Below the pieces are notes generated by a model that saw nothing but the letters and a program-made list of their open reading frames with translations, had not been told where the DNA came from and did no database searches. A stretch of DNA of 64,000 nucleotides from Monocercomonoides exilis (taxonomy: Eukaryota; Preaxostyla; Oxymonadida; Polymastigidae), in NCBI GenBank assembly GCA_001643675.2, contig LSRY02000029.1, positions 1,116,001 through 1,180,000 of the forward strand. The letters run 5' to 3'. Shown piece by piece: positions 44,310 through 56,581 of this stretch. The first letter of the stretch is position 1. Each line of letters opens with the position of its first letter. The translations under genes were made by a program, and so were the position numbers.

Positions 44310-47300
44310 TCAACCCACAAACAAGTCCTTAAACACTTCTTTAAATGAAAACTTAATGTTTCCTTCAGAAAAATTTTGATCTTCCATTGATTGCGTTGAA
44401 ATACTTGAAAGTTCTGTTAGCACTTGATTTCCAACGAGATGGGACAAATCTGTGCTCGAAGATGAATGGACACACTTAGAAACATTCAACAATTCCATCA
44501 GCAACGTTTCATCATCTACTAACAGAATCTTTTCTGTTGAACAGTTCACGCAAAACATATCAGAGTTCCTTTCATTTTCCATGGAATTCGAAAGTCTCTT
44601 ATTAAGCTTTTCACTGTAATCATCTGCTTTCTTTTCAGATATCTGTTCTGCAAAGATATTCTCCCTCTTTTCTGGTTCAGCCTTTTTTTCTTTAACAGAA
44701 GAATAATCATAATCATCGCAAATATCAACATCAATGCTTTCAAACTCGTCATCTTCTATGATTGTGGTTGGCCGGGTGTTGGCTTCAGTTATGTCAAACA
44801 ACGAATGAGAAATACCACCTTGTAGCGGACAACTTGGTGTTGTTTGAGCATTTAAAGAAGAAATAACTGTTGGACTTGAAGAATATTCCATCTGCGTTTT
44901 TGAAAGATTGAATTCACTGTTTTTGTTAGCGTGAGTAATTTCCTTCTTTGCTGATTCTTCTATTGATCTTTCAACACTATTTGTCTCGTTTTCACTTTCA
45001 TTTTCAGAAACCGCTCCGCCTTTGTTTTCGTTTGCTTCTGATGTTGATAATGATTCATTCGGAGGAGCAATTACATCAGAAACAGAATCAGAAAATATCT
45101 GAGGAGAACGGTCTCTGCAATTCATATTGAATGGACTATCTTCAATATTATGAGAGTTTTTTGAAGATGAAAGAAACGATGAAATTTTCTCAATTTGTTT
45201 ATAGCTTTCGCACATGATATGAACGCATTGCTTTTCAGCATAATTATATCGATCATCTCGATTTTCATTATCATTTTTGAAACTTGAAAGGTTTCGTCCA
45301 ACTTTCTTCAATTCTTCCGCAGCTCGAAAGCGAATCATTCTTTCTTCTGTGAGTTTCTCTTCGAGAATTCTAATCGAAGCAAGAAGAACCGCGGGAGAGA
45401 TATTAACAACGCCAGCTGAAGAAGTTGCCTTTCGTTCAGCCACAAAATTCCTATTTGCGGAATGCATCATGTCTGTTTCTGTGCCCACGGACTGCGGCGG
45501 TATCGGAGGAAATCTTGCTATGTCTTCGTTGGCTAATGGATGAACCTCCTGCTGAGGCATCAAACGCTCCATTTCAGGAGGTGGAGGCTCCGGCTTTTGT
45601 TGGAAAGGTTCCGATAAAGTTTGTTGAAATGAAGAGAAAGAGGAACCATTCGAAGAGGAAGCAGAAAGAGAAGAATTTTTAGTCGAATTCATATTCGAAA
45701 GCGAGTCTAATATTTGTGAGTCATGGGATCTTTCAACTGAGAATTTTGAATCACCAGTTGAATTATCTTTTAAAGATTGATTGCTCGTTGGAATAGCAGA
45801 ACTCCCAATTTTTGAACTGCTTTCTGTTGTTGAATAAACGTTCTCGTTATCTTTTTTATCTTCTTCAATCTGACAGCTATTGTTTGTCGTGCAAGAGGTG
45901 CTTTGTGATTCCGATCTCAACTCTTTGTTTAATATCAATTTGTTCATAAGGTATTTATCTGATAATTCCAAAATTTCCTTTTGAATCGGAGAAAATTTAT
46001 AATTCTCCGGAATCAGAATACTTGTAACCTGCTTCGCCAGATTGTGTGGAGGATAAAATGGGGCAACCATATTTTTCTGGTAAAAAGGCGAAGGCGAAGG
46101 CGAAGGTGAAGCGAAAGGTGATGGAGAAGGAGATTGATAAGGGTAAAACTGCGAAATCTGCGAAGATGCGGGTGAGTGAACAACAAACGATGGCAGAATG
46201 CTTTTCTTTTTGCGAGATCGAAAAGAACGTTTTTTGCCTTTATCTGCAGAGTCATCTACGATGGAATATGAGCATTGCACAAGCTCAGCATCATAGTCTC
46301 CTTCACCATCTGAATACGCTTCTTCGCTGTCCTTTTCTTCTTTACCTTCTTTCCTTTTATTGTCTTCTGCCAATGAATCCACTAGCACCGTTTGTTCTTC
46401 ATCGTCTTCAGCATTCGCCATGCTAGCTGGACTTCTCCCTTCTTGCTCATTCATCCGTTCTCTTTCCAGTTTGATAGACATTTTCTGGTGGCGCAGCGAC
46501 GGAATGTCCGATACCTGTGTTGTGTACAGCACCGAGTCAAATGGAATGCTCCCGTTGTTCTTCAGCGTCAGCGCCTGGAAAATGAAGGTGTTGGCGTCCT
46601 TGCGTGTTGTCTTTGGGTAGTGCATTAGCAGCGATAGACATGTGTTTTCATCTGTGTCAGTTGAACAGATCTCAGACTTCACAGCCTTGATCATCGCAAC
46701 AGAGATATAATCGATCAGACTGAAATCAGAGAAAGGCGATCCATCGCTGTTACATGCAAAGATCGCATCCCAAATGCGGAGTGCTTCTGAAAGTTCGAAC
46801 TCGCGAGCAAACAACATCCGAAGCCAGCGCATCAAAAAGTACTGAGGTTCAATCCCAAAGTCGTTGATCTTTTCCCACAGCGCCGGATCTTTCGCCTTCA
46901 GTAGCACAAATACACGTCGTGAATATCGCACGATGTATGGAATTTCAGAGAAATGAACCGTTTTTGTACGCTTAACAACTGCTTTTGCGTTTCCTGCTGC
47001 TCCATTTGAATCCAGAGTGTCAGCTGACAGATCGCCTGTGCCCAATACGTTCGACAACTGCTTGATTTGTTCTGCTTCAACGGGCGGCTTTGTGGTGTCG
47101 TAGAACCATTTTGAGGTTATGCCCATAATTCTGTCGAACATTGCAAACAAATCGTGCTCAGGATACTCCTTGGAGAGTGCATCAACAAGAACTGATGCCA
47201 TCATTCGCTGTTCGTCCGTCAGATCTTCTGGGAAATCTGAAAAATCCAATGGATAAAGTGATGACTCCATAACAACGTAATAAAGACAAGCAAGTATTTC

Positions 47301-47853
47301 GTGCATTCCCTGCTGATAGCCTGTTTCTGGATTCTTTAAACTCCAAACAAGTAAAATACGACGAAGACAATCATGAACTTCAGGTCGCGTAAAAAAAGGA
47401 ATATCGGTGAAAAGTCTATTTAAATCCTTTTTAATATTAGTCTCAACGTCTTGGTTTTTAAAGTACTTATTCCACGAAGAAACAGATGAATCACTCAAAG
47501 GATTTGAAATTTCTAAATCCTCAGTTTCTGCCTCATGCGGATCAATAAGAAATCCATCAATTAATTCTTGATATTGCCTACGCCATTCACGACTTTGCAT
47601 TTTCCAATCAGGTCCTGGCCTTCCAGAAAAGCATCCAAGAAAAAATTTCCAACACAATGAACGTATTGGTGACTTTTCAAGACCGTATTTTATAGCATAA
47701 ATGCGTGCTTTTATGGAAAATTCTTCTCCCGCTGATCCAAGCAAAACACAAAATTCATTTCTAAATTATTAAAAAATTTAAAATTTCAACAATTACTTGT
47801 TAATTTTTTAAAAAGCCTTTTTCATACAAATCCATTTGTATTCCATGGATCAT
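44310..47853 (-). CDS. TBC1D5: TBC1D5-like Rab GTPase-activating protein
   Basis: Two exons, 47853-47828 and 47760-44310, 1,158 residues; donor GTATGA. The downstream exon alone lacks an in-frame ATG, which is why a short first exon (MIHGIQMDL) is proposed. The TBC domain spans about residues 35-400. The arginine finger motif IKKDLNR (R124) and the glutamine finger motif YQQGMHEI (Q159) are both intact, so it should be an active GAP. LARIWDAIF-type sequence (SEALRIWDAIFA), IEPQYFLMRWLRMLFAREF and CLSLLMHYPK closely follow TBC1D5, which acts on Rab7 with retromer on endosomes. A low-complexity insert (~240-280) interrupts the TBC domain. The last ~700 residues are Ser/Glu-rich without recognised domains; a coiled-coil-like segment lies near RILEEKLTEERMIRFRAAEE. 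Confidence 0.82.
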
Positions 47854-47864
47854 TTCACTTTGGC

Positions 47865-48394
47865 ATGCCTCGAATAACTGTATGGAAAGCTAAAAAAATA
47901 CAAAAAATTTCTTTATCATCCCTTATTTATATAATTTGTGATCTATTGAAGTATTGTTTGATAAATTATTTTGTAAATTCTCTATTATTTATTTATTTGT
48001 TTGTTCTAACTTCTGAAAACATATATACAAGCATAAAAAATTTCGATATTATTAAAATATTCGACAGAGAGAGTAAAAACGCATTAGAAAGGGTATTTTT
48101 TTTAGAAATAAATATATTTGATTGATTTCAATATTTTTGATTCATTTTTTTCATTTCCGAAAGCCATTTCAATGTAATGACTCTTCTTTAAAACAATTTC
48201 TCTCTTCTCAATTTCAATTGCATTTCCAACTTTTTGAAACTGTTACATTGAAATTTTCTGAACAAATGATTTACTTAAATCAAAGAATAAAACTAGTTTT
48301 GCTAATTGAAAAAGGATCAATGTTTATATATGTTTTTTGGCATATTGTTGAAAGGAGTTTCTTTTCAAGCATTCTGAGCCTTTCGGCCGAATGA
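47865..48394 (+). CDS. Possible multi-exon small gene, divergent to the TBC gene
   Basis: An ATG only 11 bases from the TBC1D5 start opens MPRITVWKAKKIQKI. Later segments have non-repetitive composition, notably NIYTSIKNFDIIKIFDRESK and, in another frame, FRKPFQCNDSSLKQFL through FSEQMIYLNQRIKLVLLIEK to a TGA at 48392-48394. They could be exons of one small protein joined across short introns (for example around 48098-48110 and 48120-48160). I could not fix the splice sites and recognise no family. Confidence 0.25.
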
Positions 48395-48854
48395 TGAAAA
48401 CTTAAATTGTAAATAATTCTTGAAAAGAATGACCTTTTAACGAAAAGAAAATATCTCTTCAATTATAAGCCACAATCTGAGGAATAATTTTATTCAAGTA
48501 CTTCGTAAGGTTGAAGGAATTTCAAAAAATTTCACATTTTGGATAATTTGTGATATTTGTTTTTCATTGAAGTTCTGGGAGAACTGAAGTATCAAGAAGC
48601 TTGTGGAAAATAAGTGGAACATACATGTTGAAGTTGAACGAATTTGATGAATAGTATTTGCTGAAAAGAAGGAAGATGAAACGTACAGTGTAGCAAAATT
48701 GAAGGGAAAGATGAGTACAAAAATTCCTCACAGCAAGTTTCTTAAAAGGAAACTATAATAAAATAATCTTCTTCACAACAAATAAGAGAGATATGGAAAA
48801 TTACAGAAGTGGATATCTGATGAATTGGTTTTTGTAAGTGTGTGAATATTGTCT
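48395..48854. other. Intergenic, no gene seen
   Basis: 3' flank of the SR-protein gene (minus strand). No supported feature. Confidence 0.5.
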
Positions 48855-50335
48855 CTACTCGTTTGATCGTTGCTCCCGTTTTCTGCCGGAATCCCTTCCT
48901 CGACTGCTGCTGCGACTGTCGAGCCTCAAGTCGCGCCTGCTGTTTTGATCGTCGGAGCGAGAGCGGCTCCCGCTGCGGCTACGACTTCGACTGTTGCTCG
49001 ACGGACTGCTGCTTGCGCTGCGGTGGCGACGATGTCTGCTTCCACTCCGATGTCTTCCATGTCGATGGGAATGATGATGATGGCGGCGATGACGGCTGGG
49101 GCTATCGCGATCACGTCGCATGCTACCCATCGCAGACGAAGCTCCAGACCCTGCTCCCATCACCATATGCCCAGCCATCCCATGAAGTTGAGATGGATCA
49201 ACATACTTGATCGTAAACTGCTGCTGCCCTCCAGGCCCGCTAACAGGTACAGCAAGCGGTATTCCCAACCCGCTGCTTTGCAACGAAAGAGCAGGAGTTG
49301 TGATCATCCCGTCTGCAAGACCACCGGAAAGCGGAGTAGCAGATTGGAGAAGAGGTGCATGGGATGTGGAATAAGATGATTGTGATGATGAGGGATATGA
49401 ATCACGTGAAATTGCACCCCTGTCTCTGTCAGATCTGTATGATCCTCTATCTCTTCTGTAATCATCTCTATCGCGATCTCTGTCCCGATCTCTATCTCTG
49501 TCTCTATCGCGGTCACGATCTCTTCCCCATTCACGATCCCGCCCCCTGTCTCTGTAGCCATCACGTGGACGCATCCCTGATCTTGTTGGAGAAGTTGAAA
49601 ATTCGACAGTAAGTCGATTTCCTTCGAGCAATGTCTCGTGCATTTCCTTCTGTGCTTTGATTGCGTCATCCAAGTTTCGGAATTGTATTTTGCAGAAGCT
49701 GTTTATCATTTCAAAGTTTATTATTTCTCCAAAAACTTCAAACGCTCTACGGATAGTTGATTGAGATGTATGAACAACGTCAAATCCTACAACAAATAAA
49801 GTGTCACGAGGTACGCTTAGTGCAACCTTTGCTCGCTCACTTTCTCTCCTGAAATAAATGAATTGAAAAATTTTATTCGTAAATGACAAAATAATTATTT
49901 CGAACCTTCTAATTTGCTGATGAGATTTTGAAATTTCCACGTTTACGGGCTTCGTACCGGGACCTATTACGGTTTGTGATAATGCTGAAATTGCACCATC
50001 AACGTCTCCTAGAAGATCAACAAAAGCATATCCATGTTTTAATTCTTTAAGAAAAAATGAAATAAACATAAATTTCCATTCGAATTACTCATGAACCAAT
50101 TAAATATATTTAAGTGATGCATGCCAACTCTTTTTACAGAACCAAAACGAGAAAAAGCATCTTCTAAGTGGTTTTTATAAATTGCAGGTTCAACGCCTCC
50201 AACAAAAAGTGTTACAGGTGTCTCTTCTTTTTTTTCTTCTTCTTCATCTAATGTTGGTTTGTCTTTTGCAGGAGAAGTCCATTCAGCTTGCTCTGGAGAA
50301 GATCTGTCAACACTGTTACTTCTTGATCGAGACAT
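48855..50335 (-). CDS. SR-family splicing factor (two RRMs plus RS/RD domain)
   Basis: Three exons: 50335-50125, 50044-49906, 49848-48855; 447 residues. RRM1: TLFVGGVEPAIYKNHLEDAF, then FGSVKRVELKHGYAFVDLLG. RRM2: DTLFVVGFDVVHTSQSTIRR, RLTVEF. Next come a run of Arg-Asp dipeptides, a Ser/Gln/Gly-rich stretch, and a C-terminal Arg/Ser/His domain (SRHRRHHHHSHRH, SRSRSRSGSRSRS). This is the SRSF1/4/6 or plant RS architecture; it would select splice sites in the nucleus. Exon 1 joins exon 2 correctly only if the intron begins GCATGC after ...AGAGTTG, giving KRVELKHGYAF; the GT alternatives either break frame or add residues inside the RRM. That makes this a GC-AG intron in a splicing-factor gene. 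The second intron (donor GTTCGA) is a multiple of three. Confidence 0.82.
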
Positions 50336-50588
50336 AAATTCACGATTTATACTTAAATGATCATACAATTAAATAAAAAAATTTATTTTTGAGCTAGTTT
50401 TCAACTATTAAGCAGAAAGATATTCACTATTTGAAATAAGTTTATTTTAATAAAACTTTAATCGATAATAACTACTGCAAAAAGCGGTAATGGAAGGTGA
50501 AAGGGTATTGAATTTGCTTAAATTTTTGTTCATATTTAAATGTGTTTTGGTGCAAATGAGTGAAGATTCAAAAGCGTATGATTAATTT

Positions 50589-50865
50589 TTAGTTTTCTTG
50601 TGATTGCATTTGTGAATCCTTAATTTTATAATCTGTAGTTGGAGATATACCAATATTTAAGTTTAACTCAAAGAGGAGCGGATTCGAAGAAACTTTGTCA
50701 AAGCTACATTTTGCAATTTTTAATTCACACAAAGATACAAAAGAGAATATCGCAGAACTATCTGATTGGAGGTTCATTTTTGAATCTGAAGTTGTTTGTT
50801 CTTTCTTTTTTTTGATAATCATTTCTATAAGAATTAAAATGTTTTATATGCTCACCAACATTCAT
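50589..50865 (-). CDS. Hypothetical small protein, ~81 residues
   Basis: A frame of 78 codons ends at 50589. It can start at the Met at 50822, or with a 10-nt first exon (50865-50856) and a 31-nt intron (GTGAGC...TATAG) that keeps frame. The composition is balanced and unlike random AT sequence (SLCELKIAKCSFDKVSSNPL, then LNLNIGI), and the position is divergent to the HMG-box gene 150 bases away. No family recognised. Confidence 0.35.
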
Positions 50866-51015
50866 TAGGATGCACATAAAAGATTCGAATCATTAACGAA
50901 CAGCGATTTAAGATTATGCCTCAAATTCTTGGGTCAATCAACATTTGGTTCAAAAGTTTGCCACTGATTTCAAATAATATTTCTTAAAACACAATATCAG
51001 TAGGATTTATTAATT

Positions 51016-52876
51016 ATGAAACTTTTATCATTTTTTGAAGAATGTGCAAAAAACCCAAAAGAAATACCGTTACAATCAAGAACACTGAATTCGTATTCTC
51101 AGACTTTTGAATTGACAAAACGAAATGAAGAGATGCCAAAAAAATCGCAAAACAATGAATTTAATTTGCCATTAAGTCGCTTAAATAAAGCAGGAAAAAG
51201 CAATTCTCAAAAGAAAGTAGATAAAATAAGAAAAGGAAAAATGTTATTGCAACATGCCAATAGTATTCAAATGAAAGATGTTATCACAGAAAAGATTGAA
51301 AAGCAGAGTAAAGTATTTTCATTTGATTCATCTGATGAGCTTGGCTCTGTGAGTTTTGGCTTTTGTTGCAGTGAAAGCGACAACGAAGACAACGAGCTAT
51401 TTGATAATAAGATCGAAGAGAAAGTTTCTGAAGGACAAAAATCAAACTTTGGTGTGAAAAGGAAACAAAAGCTTTTGGAAAGTGATCAGAACTCGGACAA
51501 ATCTTCAATTGAAATTTCTCCTCCCTCAAAAGTGTTAGGCGATGATTTTGAAAATCCAAAAATGGAAACAAACATACTGAATGATTCTTCAGAAATAACA
51601 GAAAGGATTGAACCAGAAACAGTTGTGCGGCATCAAAGGCGACAATGCCATCCTTTGGACACAACACCCACGCTGTGGCCGCTACCATTTCATCTGTTTC
51701 GACGCGAACTGAGTGACAAACTTCCATCGACGAAGGAACAAAAGGTATTGACGATATTAATCATATGGCAATGTTTCATATTTATTTTATCATTTGCTTA
51801 AAATACCTTCAAATTTCATCATTAAAAATTCAATTTTCTTCTTTTTTTGATAACTTTTTAATTTTTCTTTCTATTTATCTTTCTTTCTTTTTGAAAGGGC
51901 ATAAACACTTTGACAACAACAGCTGGCGAGAAGTGGAGGAAACTGTCAGAAGATGAAAAAGGAGTGTATTACATTCGAGCGAGAGAGCGTGTGGAGAAGA
52001 ATGGCGGAAGATGTCTTGATAAATCGAGCAAACTGAAAGAAGAAGCAATGTCATCTGCATCGCCACGTGCCTCTTCCAGGTCTTCGATGAGATCGAGATT
52101 CAAAAGAAAAGAGCAGCCAGAGCTGAGCTTTGTGAAGAAGCTGACAAGACCAAGCAGAACGAAAACGGCAGCAACGCATCAATCTCGCGAGCTTGTGCAC
52201 AACTACGGCACACGAAAGAATTCGACAGCGAGGCTTGGCGAAGGGAAGAAGACAGCACTGCCACTTCTTGAAAGCGGGAGAAGCAGCAATACAACAAAAG
52301 CTGAAGAGAAAGAAGAAGAAGATGACGATGATGATGATTTCGACTTGTCTTTTCTGACTGATTCGTCGGACGAAAGCAACGAAGCGGATGAAGACAGCCA
52401 TTTTGTTGAGGTTCTTGGCTCGAAGCCGAAATGCGTGTCGTCTCCATCGCAGCTCCCGTTGCAGGCTGCAGTTCCACTCTTTTCGCAGCCGTCTCCTTCT
52501 GTGATAATCGAAGACACAGACACATTGCAAAATATTCTTCGGCCTTCTGATGATGCAATCATGTATCAGTTGCAACTTATATTACAAAATGTATGAAATC
52601 TGAACTTTTAATAAATCTGCTTTTGGTTTTGCTTTTGCTTTGTTTACTATCTTGTTTGTTTATATTCAAAAATTATTTATTGTTTACAATACTTTTTTAT
52701 ATGATCAGTGCAAGGATGGCTGCAATGTATCGCTGCTAGAGTTGAGAAAGAAATTGGAGCATACGTTTTCATTTTCTTTTAAGAGTTACTCAAGTTTGAT
52801 AAAGCAATTAATTATTAAAGTTACTGATTCAATGGAATTGACTGAAAGTGCATATGGACAGTTTTGTGTTACATAG
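51016..52876 (+). CDS. HMG-box protein
   Basis: Three exons: 51016-51744, 51898-52590, 52709-52876; 529 residues; donors GTATTG and GTATGA. An HMG box spans the first splice junction (about residues 217-285): PLPFHLFRRELSDKLPSTKE, then GEKWRKLSEDEKGVYYIRAR. The spaced aromatic residues, the W-R-x-LS-x-x-EK core and Y are as in HMGB/SSRP1 boxes. It is preceded by 200 residues of Lys/Ser/Glu-rich disorder and followed by basic (RSRFKRKEQ) and acidic (EEKEEEDDDDDDF) blocks, then a C-terminal ~75-residue segment with NCKDGCNVSLLELRKKLEH that looks folded. Likely a nuclear DNA-binding, chromatin-associated protein; the specific role is unknown. Confidence 0.72.
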
Positions 52877-53031
52877 TGTTGAACTTTTAATGTTTTATTA
52901 TGCATAAGGAATTTTTTTTCACATATTATTTTTGATATTTTTTTGCAAAAAATGAAAAAATCCAAAAATAGAAAACAAAAATTTTATTTGGTTGCGATCA
53001 GTTTTTTTTTTTTCTTCTTCAAGCATGCTAA

Positions 53032-54472
53032 ATGTTACACAGACGTTAAGTGTGATTTGAATTTTATTACTATATTTTTATCTTCAAAAAATTGGTTTTT
53101 AAGATGATCTGCCTGATGAACTCATCAAATTGTATGAATTGTTTAAAATATGATATTTCTTTTTTTTGAAATACATTTATCATTACCGTTGTCTTTTTAT
53201 TAAAGGATATTTTCAAAATGTGATTTGGAAACATTTATCGTCTTGCAGCAAGTTAATAGGAGATTTAGGAAGATTGGTTCAGTGGATAGGTTTGTTTTGA
53301 TAAATTCTATTTTTAGGTTTTTTAAAAAAATGATTGATTCAAAAGCTTTTGGAAAAAGCATGCACTTACAGAAATTCCTCGATACCGTGCTGTGTTAAAA
53401 ATTAATTTAAATACTTTCTCTTCTTTGATGGATTTTGATGAAGACTTTTCGAGAGCTACGTATTTTGGGCTGAGTCCCGCAGGATGGAAGGCTTCTGTAA
53501 TGTTTGCTTTATAATGTATTGCTTGTTTTATTAATATTAAAATATAGGGCACATTTAAAAGCTCTTTCAACTCCGGCGACTTTGAATGTTCCAACAACTA
53601 CTCCTTCCCAAAAAAAAGCCCATAGAAGGATGAATATTGCAGGAATATTTTTGTTCATAACAATATTACTAACAATTTTAAGTGGAGTAATATTATGTTT
53701 TGCGGCTGAGTATCAATCGCTGCCAGATAAACAACAGCCAATCATTTTTACATTCACGTCATCCGCACTTTTTATAACTGTTGCGCTTGTGACAGCATCA
53801 GTTGGAATATATTTAATGAAGAAGGAGTGCATTTACTTCTGTTTAATGATAATTCCGTTGGTTTTAATATTTCCTGCTCTTCGATTGGATGGAGTTTTTG
53901 GAGCATCATTTGCATACCCATTGATCGGGATAAGTTTATGTTGGATTGCCTTGGCGTCCTTTGTGATATTTTTGTTTTTTGATGCAATGCAAGGCGAATA
54001 TCTTTCTTTTCGATTGCTCTCCCCGTTGGCTTTCTTATGCCTTTTAGCTTCATATATCTTAGTCATCATCAGATTTGACCATGGGATAGAGATTTCATGG
54101 ACTTATTGCTTTATTCCATTTTATGTGGGGCTATTTCTAATAGTTTTGGTCGTAACATTTCTAGAAGATATTCCGAGGATAATGTTTAAAACTTTTATTT
54201 CATTAATGTTGATTTATTGTTTTGTAACGTCCCAACTCGTTTTATTGCCTCTTCGCTTTGACAATTTTATCAAATGGAGCTACTTCTTTGTGTTTTTCCC
54301 TTTTTTGCTAGCATTACTTTGCGGAGGTATTTTCTTTGCTGTTAGCATTTACGATTGGATCAAATATACAAAATCAACTGTGGGATTATATCGCTCATCC
54401 TGTGCAAGTTCTTCTATATCAATAAAAAATGCAGATCTTTTAAGAAAGTGCCTTCAAGAGTTTAACTTATAA
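53032..54472 (+). CDS. F-box protein fused to a TMEM185A-like membrane domain
   Basis: Five exons: 53032-53044 (13 nt), 53104-53131, 53206-53289, 53346-53501, 53548-54472; 401 residues. Donors GTTAAG, GTATGA, GTTTGT, GTTTGC. Residues 1-45 form an F-box: LPDELIKLIFSKCDLETFIV, LQQVNRRFRKIGSVDSFWKK. The rest is a polytopic membrane protein with about seven or eight hydrophobic helices. The recurring arginine-aspartate motif after a helix (LRLDGVFG, IIRFDHGIEISW, LPLRFDNFIKWS) is the mark of the TMEM185/Tmemb_185A family. F-box proteins link substrates to SCF ubiquitin ligases, so this could be a membrane-anchored adaptor (inference). Other frames of the second and third exons give unrelated peptides; the F-box appears only with these splice sites, which supports them. 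Confidence 0.68.
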
Positions 54473-54901
54473 ATTGATGAAACATACATCAAATTTACAT
54501 TAGGTTATATTATGCATCTTTTTTGTGAAACAATTTTCGCAGCTTTTTTAATATTCAAAATGAAAGTTTGGAGAATTGCTCACTTCACATTTTTTCTTGT
54601 TTTATGAAAAAATTTTTTTATTTTTTTTTTAGTTTTATTTTTCGTTTGTAAATTTTTTCTTTTTTGCTTTTGAAATCTTGCAACAAGATTTTTGATTCAA
54701 CTATTAATTCCAAAAAATACACCAAAAATATTTCAAAACAAGTATTTTCACAATCAATTCTAAAATTTCAGAATATAATATGGTATGATCAAAGTACTTC
54801 ACTTTTTCACTTCGCATTTAATAAGAGGTTTACAAAAACAGATTGATTTTTTTATTTAAGCGCACTTATTTTATTAACATTTCCATAGATATTATCTGTA
54901 A
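54473..54901. other. Intergenic, no gene seen
   Basis: 429 AT-rich bases between two plus-strand genes; contains T-runs only. Confidence 0.6.
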
Positions 54902-56581
54902 ATGAGTTGCTTTGGAAATAGATTGTCTGGAATTCTGAATGAAGAACATTTATCTCAAATGTCTTGTTCAGTTGCAATTTTTATAAGTCAACTTGAAACA
55001 GATGGATTTGAAGTTGAAGGAAGTTTGACCGAAATGATTATTCACATGTTTAACTTTAAACTCATTTTATCAATTTTTCCGCTTTTGACCAATTCAGAAG
55101 ATATTAAGGAAGAATCCGCAGATTTAATGTTTGAATTTTGGTGATAATAGCTTTCAATAAATCTAACTCAAAAATTAGGTTAGGACATAAACTTATAAAA
55201 CCAAACTTATTATCAATGAAATTTGTAAAAGTTGGGAAGAAGTTGTGGATTCATTCTATTCTTCTTGATGAATCTAAAAAAGAAACAAGCGATTTAGCTC
55301 CAGTCGAGTTTCTGTATGTAATCATTAAATTCATTGCAATTATCAACTTTTAAGAAATTGATGTGAAAATTCACCAGGATAGAAAAGTATTGTTCTCCTG
55401 AAAAAATTGAATTGTTAAAAGCCAGCACTCATCCATTGAAAGAAAATGATGTCTCCAAATTATTTGGTGCAAATCAGACTGAGATTAGAGATTCAATACA
55501 ATCTATTCGATCAAATATTCAAGCATCAATTTCAAGAAAAGTGATTCCGTGCTTTGATGACTATTTAAATCAAATGTATCACAGCTCTTCTTCAAGCGAC
55601 AAAGAAAAAGCATCTTGTGACGTGTGTGGTGGATCATTTGCGGAGTCATCTCCACAATCCGATTTTGAAAAGACTCATTCTTCAGCAACACCTTCTTCCT
55701 CTTCAACATCAATGGCATTACCAAAGCCTATTTCACCAGAAACTCCTCAATCAAGCTCAGCCACTCCATCTTCAGTTGGTAGTGCTGAAGACGATAAGAT
55801 TGATCCAAAAGACTTTTCCGTGATTAATCCATTCAGGCACTTTCCACCTTCAACACAGCGTCTGATCGTACCTCCGCGTATTGGCGATCCGCGAGGGATC
55901 AGGTTTGGTGATGATGACAGACTTCCTGGTATGTCCTATTGCTATCTAATGTGGCAGCTGCTTTTCTTTTGATGAAAAATAATTGAAAACTGTTTTTTTA
56001 AAATTAAATGAACATTATTTTGAAAAGGATTGATATGAAGAGAAGAATGAATTTTTTGTGAGAGTAATTATCTTTTTTTCATGCATGCTCTATCACACCA
56101 TTTTCTTTGTATAAATGTTCGTTTGCGTGCATTTAACTTGCTTTTGTTATTTGACTATGTGTCTTAACATACAATAGGAATGATTGGACCCGAACTTGGA
56201 AGAGGCGGAGGAGGTAATTTGCTTGGCCCGAATCATCCGATGTTTTTTGGGGGCGATGACTCCACTCGATTTGGATCAGATTATAAGGATGAGTCAAGAC
56301 CTGCTCCGTATGAAACGCTTCATTCTTTTTGAAAGAAAACTAACCAAACTTTATTTTATTTTATTTTTATCTTTTCTTTTTCTTTTTTTTATTTTCTTGT
56401 TTTGCTTGAAATCTGTGATTGATGCATTCCTTCAATGTTCAGTGGCTCTATTCCACCAGGAGCTCGCTATGATCCTCCATATCCAGAATTTGGCAGACAT
56501 GGTTTGGGAAGTAATCCACGGAACTTGCATCCAGATCTTGAGCACTTTCCAGGAGGCGGAAGCAGAGATTTCTTCATGTAA
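54902..56581 (+). CDS. PSMF1: Proteasome regulator PI31
   Basis: Six exons: 54902-55022, 55098-55140, 55179-55313, 55378-55928, 56178-56307, 56443-56581; 372 residues. The N-terminal ~150 residues follow the PI31 fold (SCSVAIFISQLETDGFEVEG, KFVKVGKKLWIHSILLD, CSPEKIELLK). The C-terminal part is Pro/Gly/Phe-rich as in PI31: DPRGIRFGDDDRLPGMIGPE, then PPGARYDPPYPEFG and HPDLEHFPGG. PI31 binds the 20S proteasome and adapts it for transport. The protein ends in F-F-M, which resembles the C-terminal hydrophobic-Tyr-X tail used to enter proteasome pockets, with Phe for Tyr. A Ser/Thr/Pro linker with one CDVCGG pair separates the halves. The 38-nt intron at 55141-55178 is inferred because the frame otherwise stops at once; the second exon is only 43 nt. 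Confidence 0.8.

Noticed and set aside
55136-55150. Frameshift in PSMF1 near GAATTTTGGTGATAATAG
   Set aside because: A 38-nt GT-AG intron explains the stop codons without assuming an error, and such short introns occur elsewhere here.
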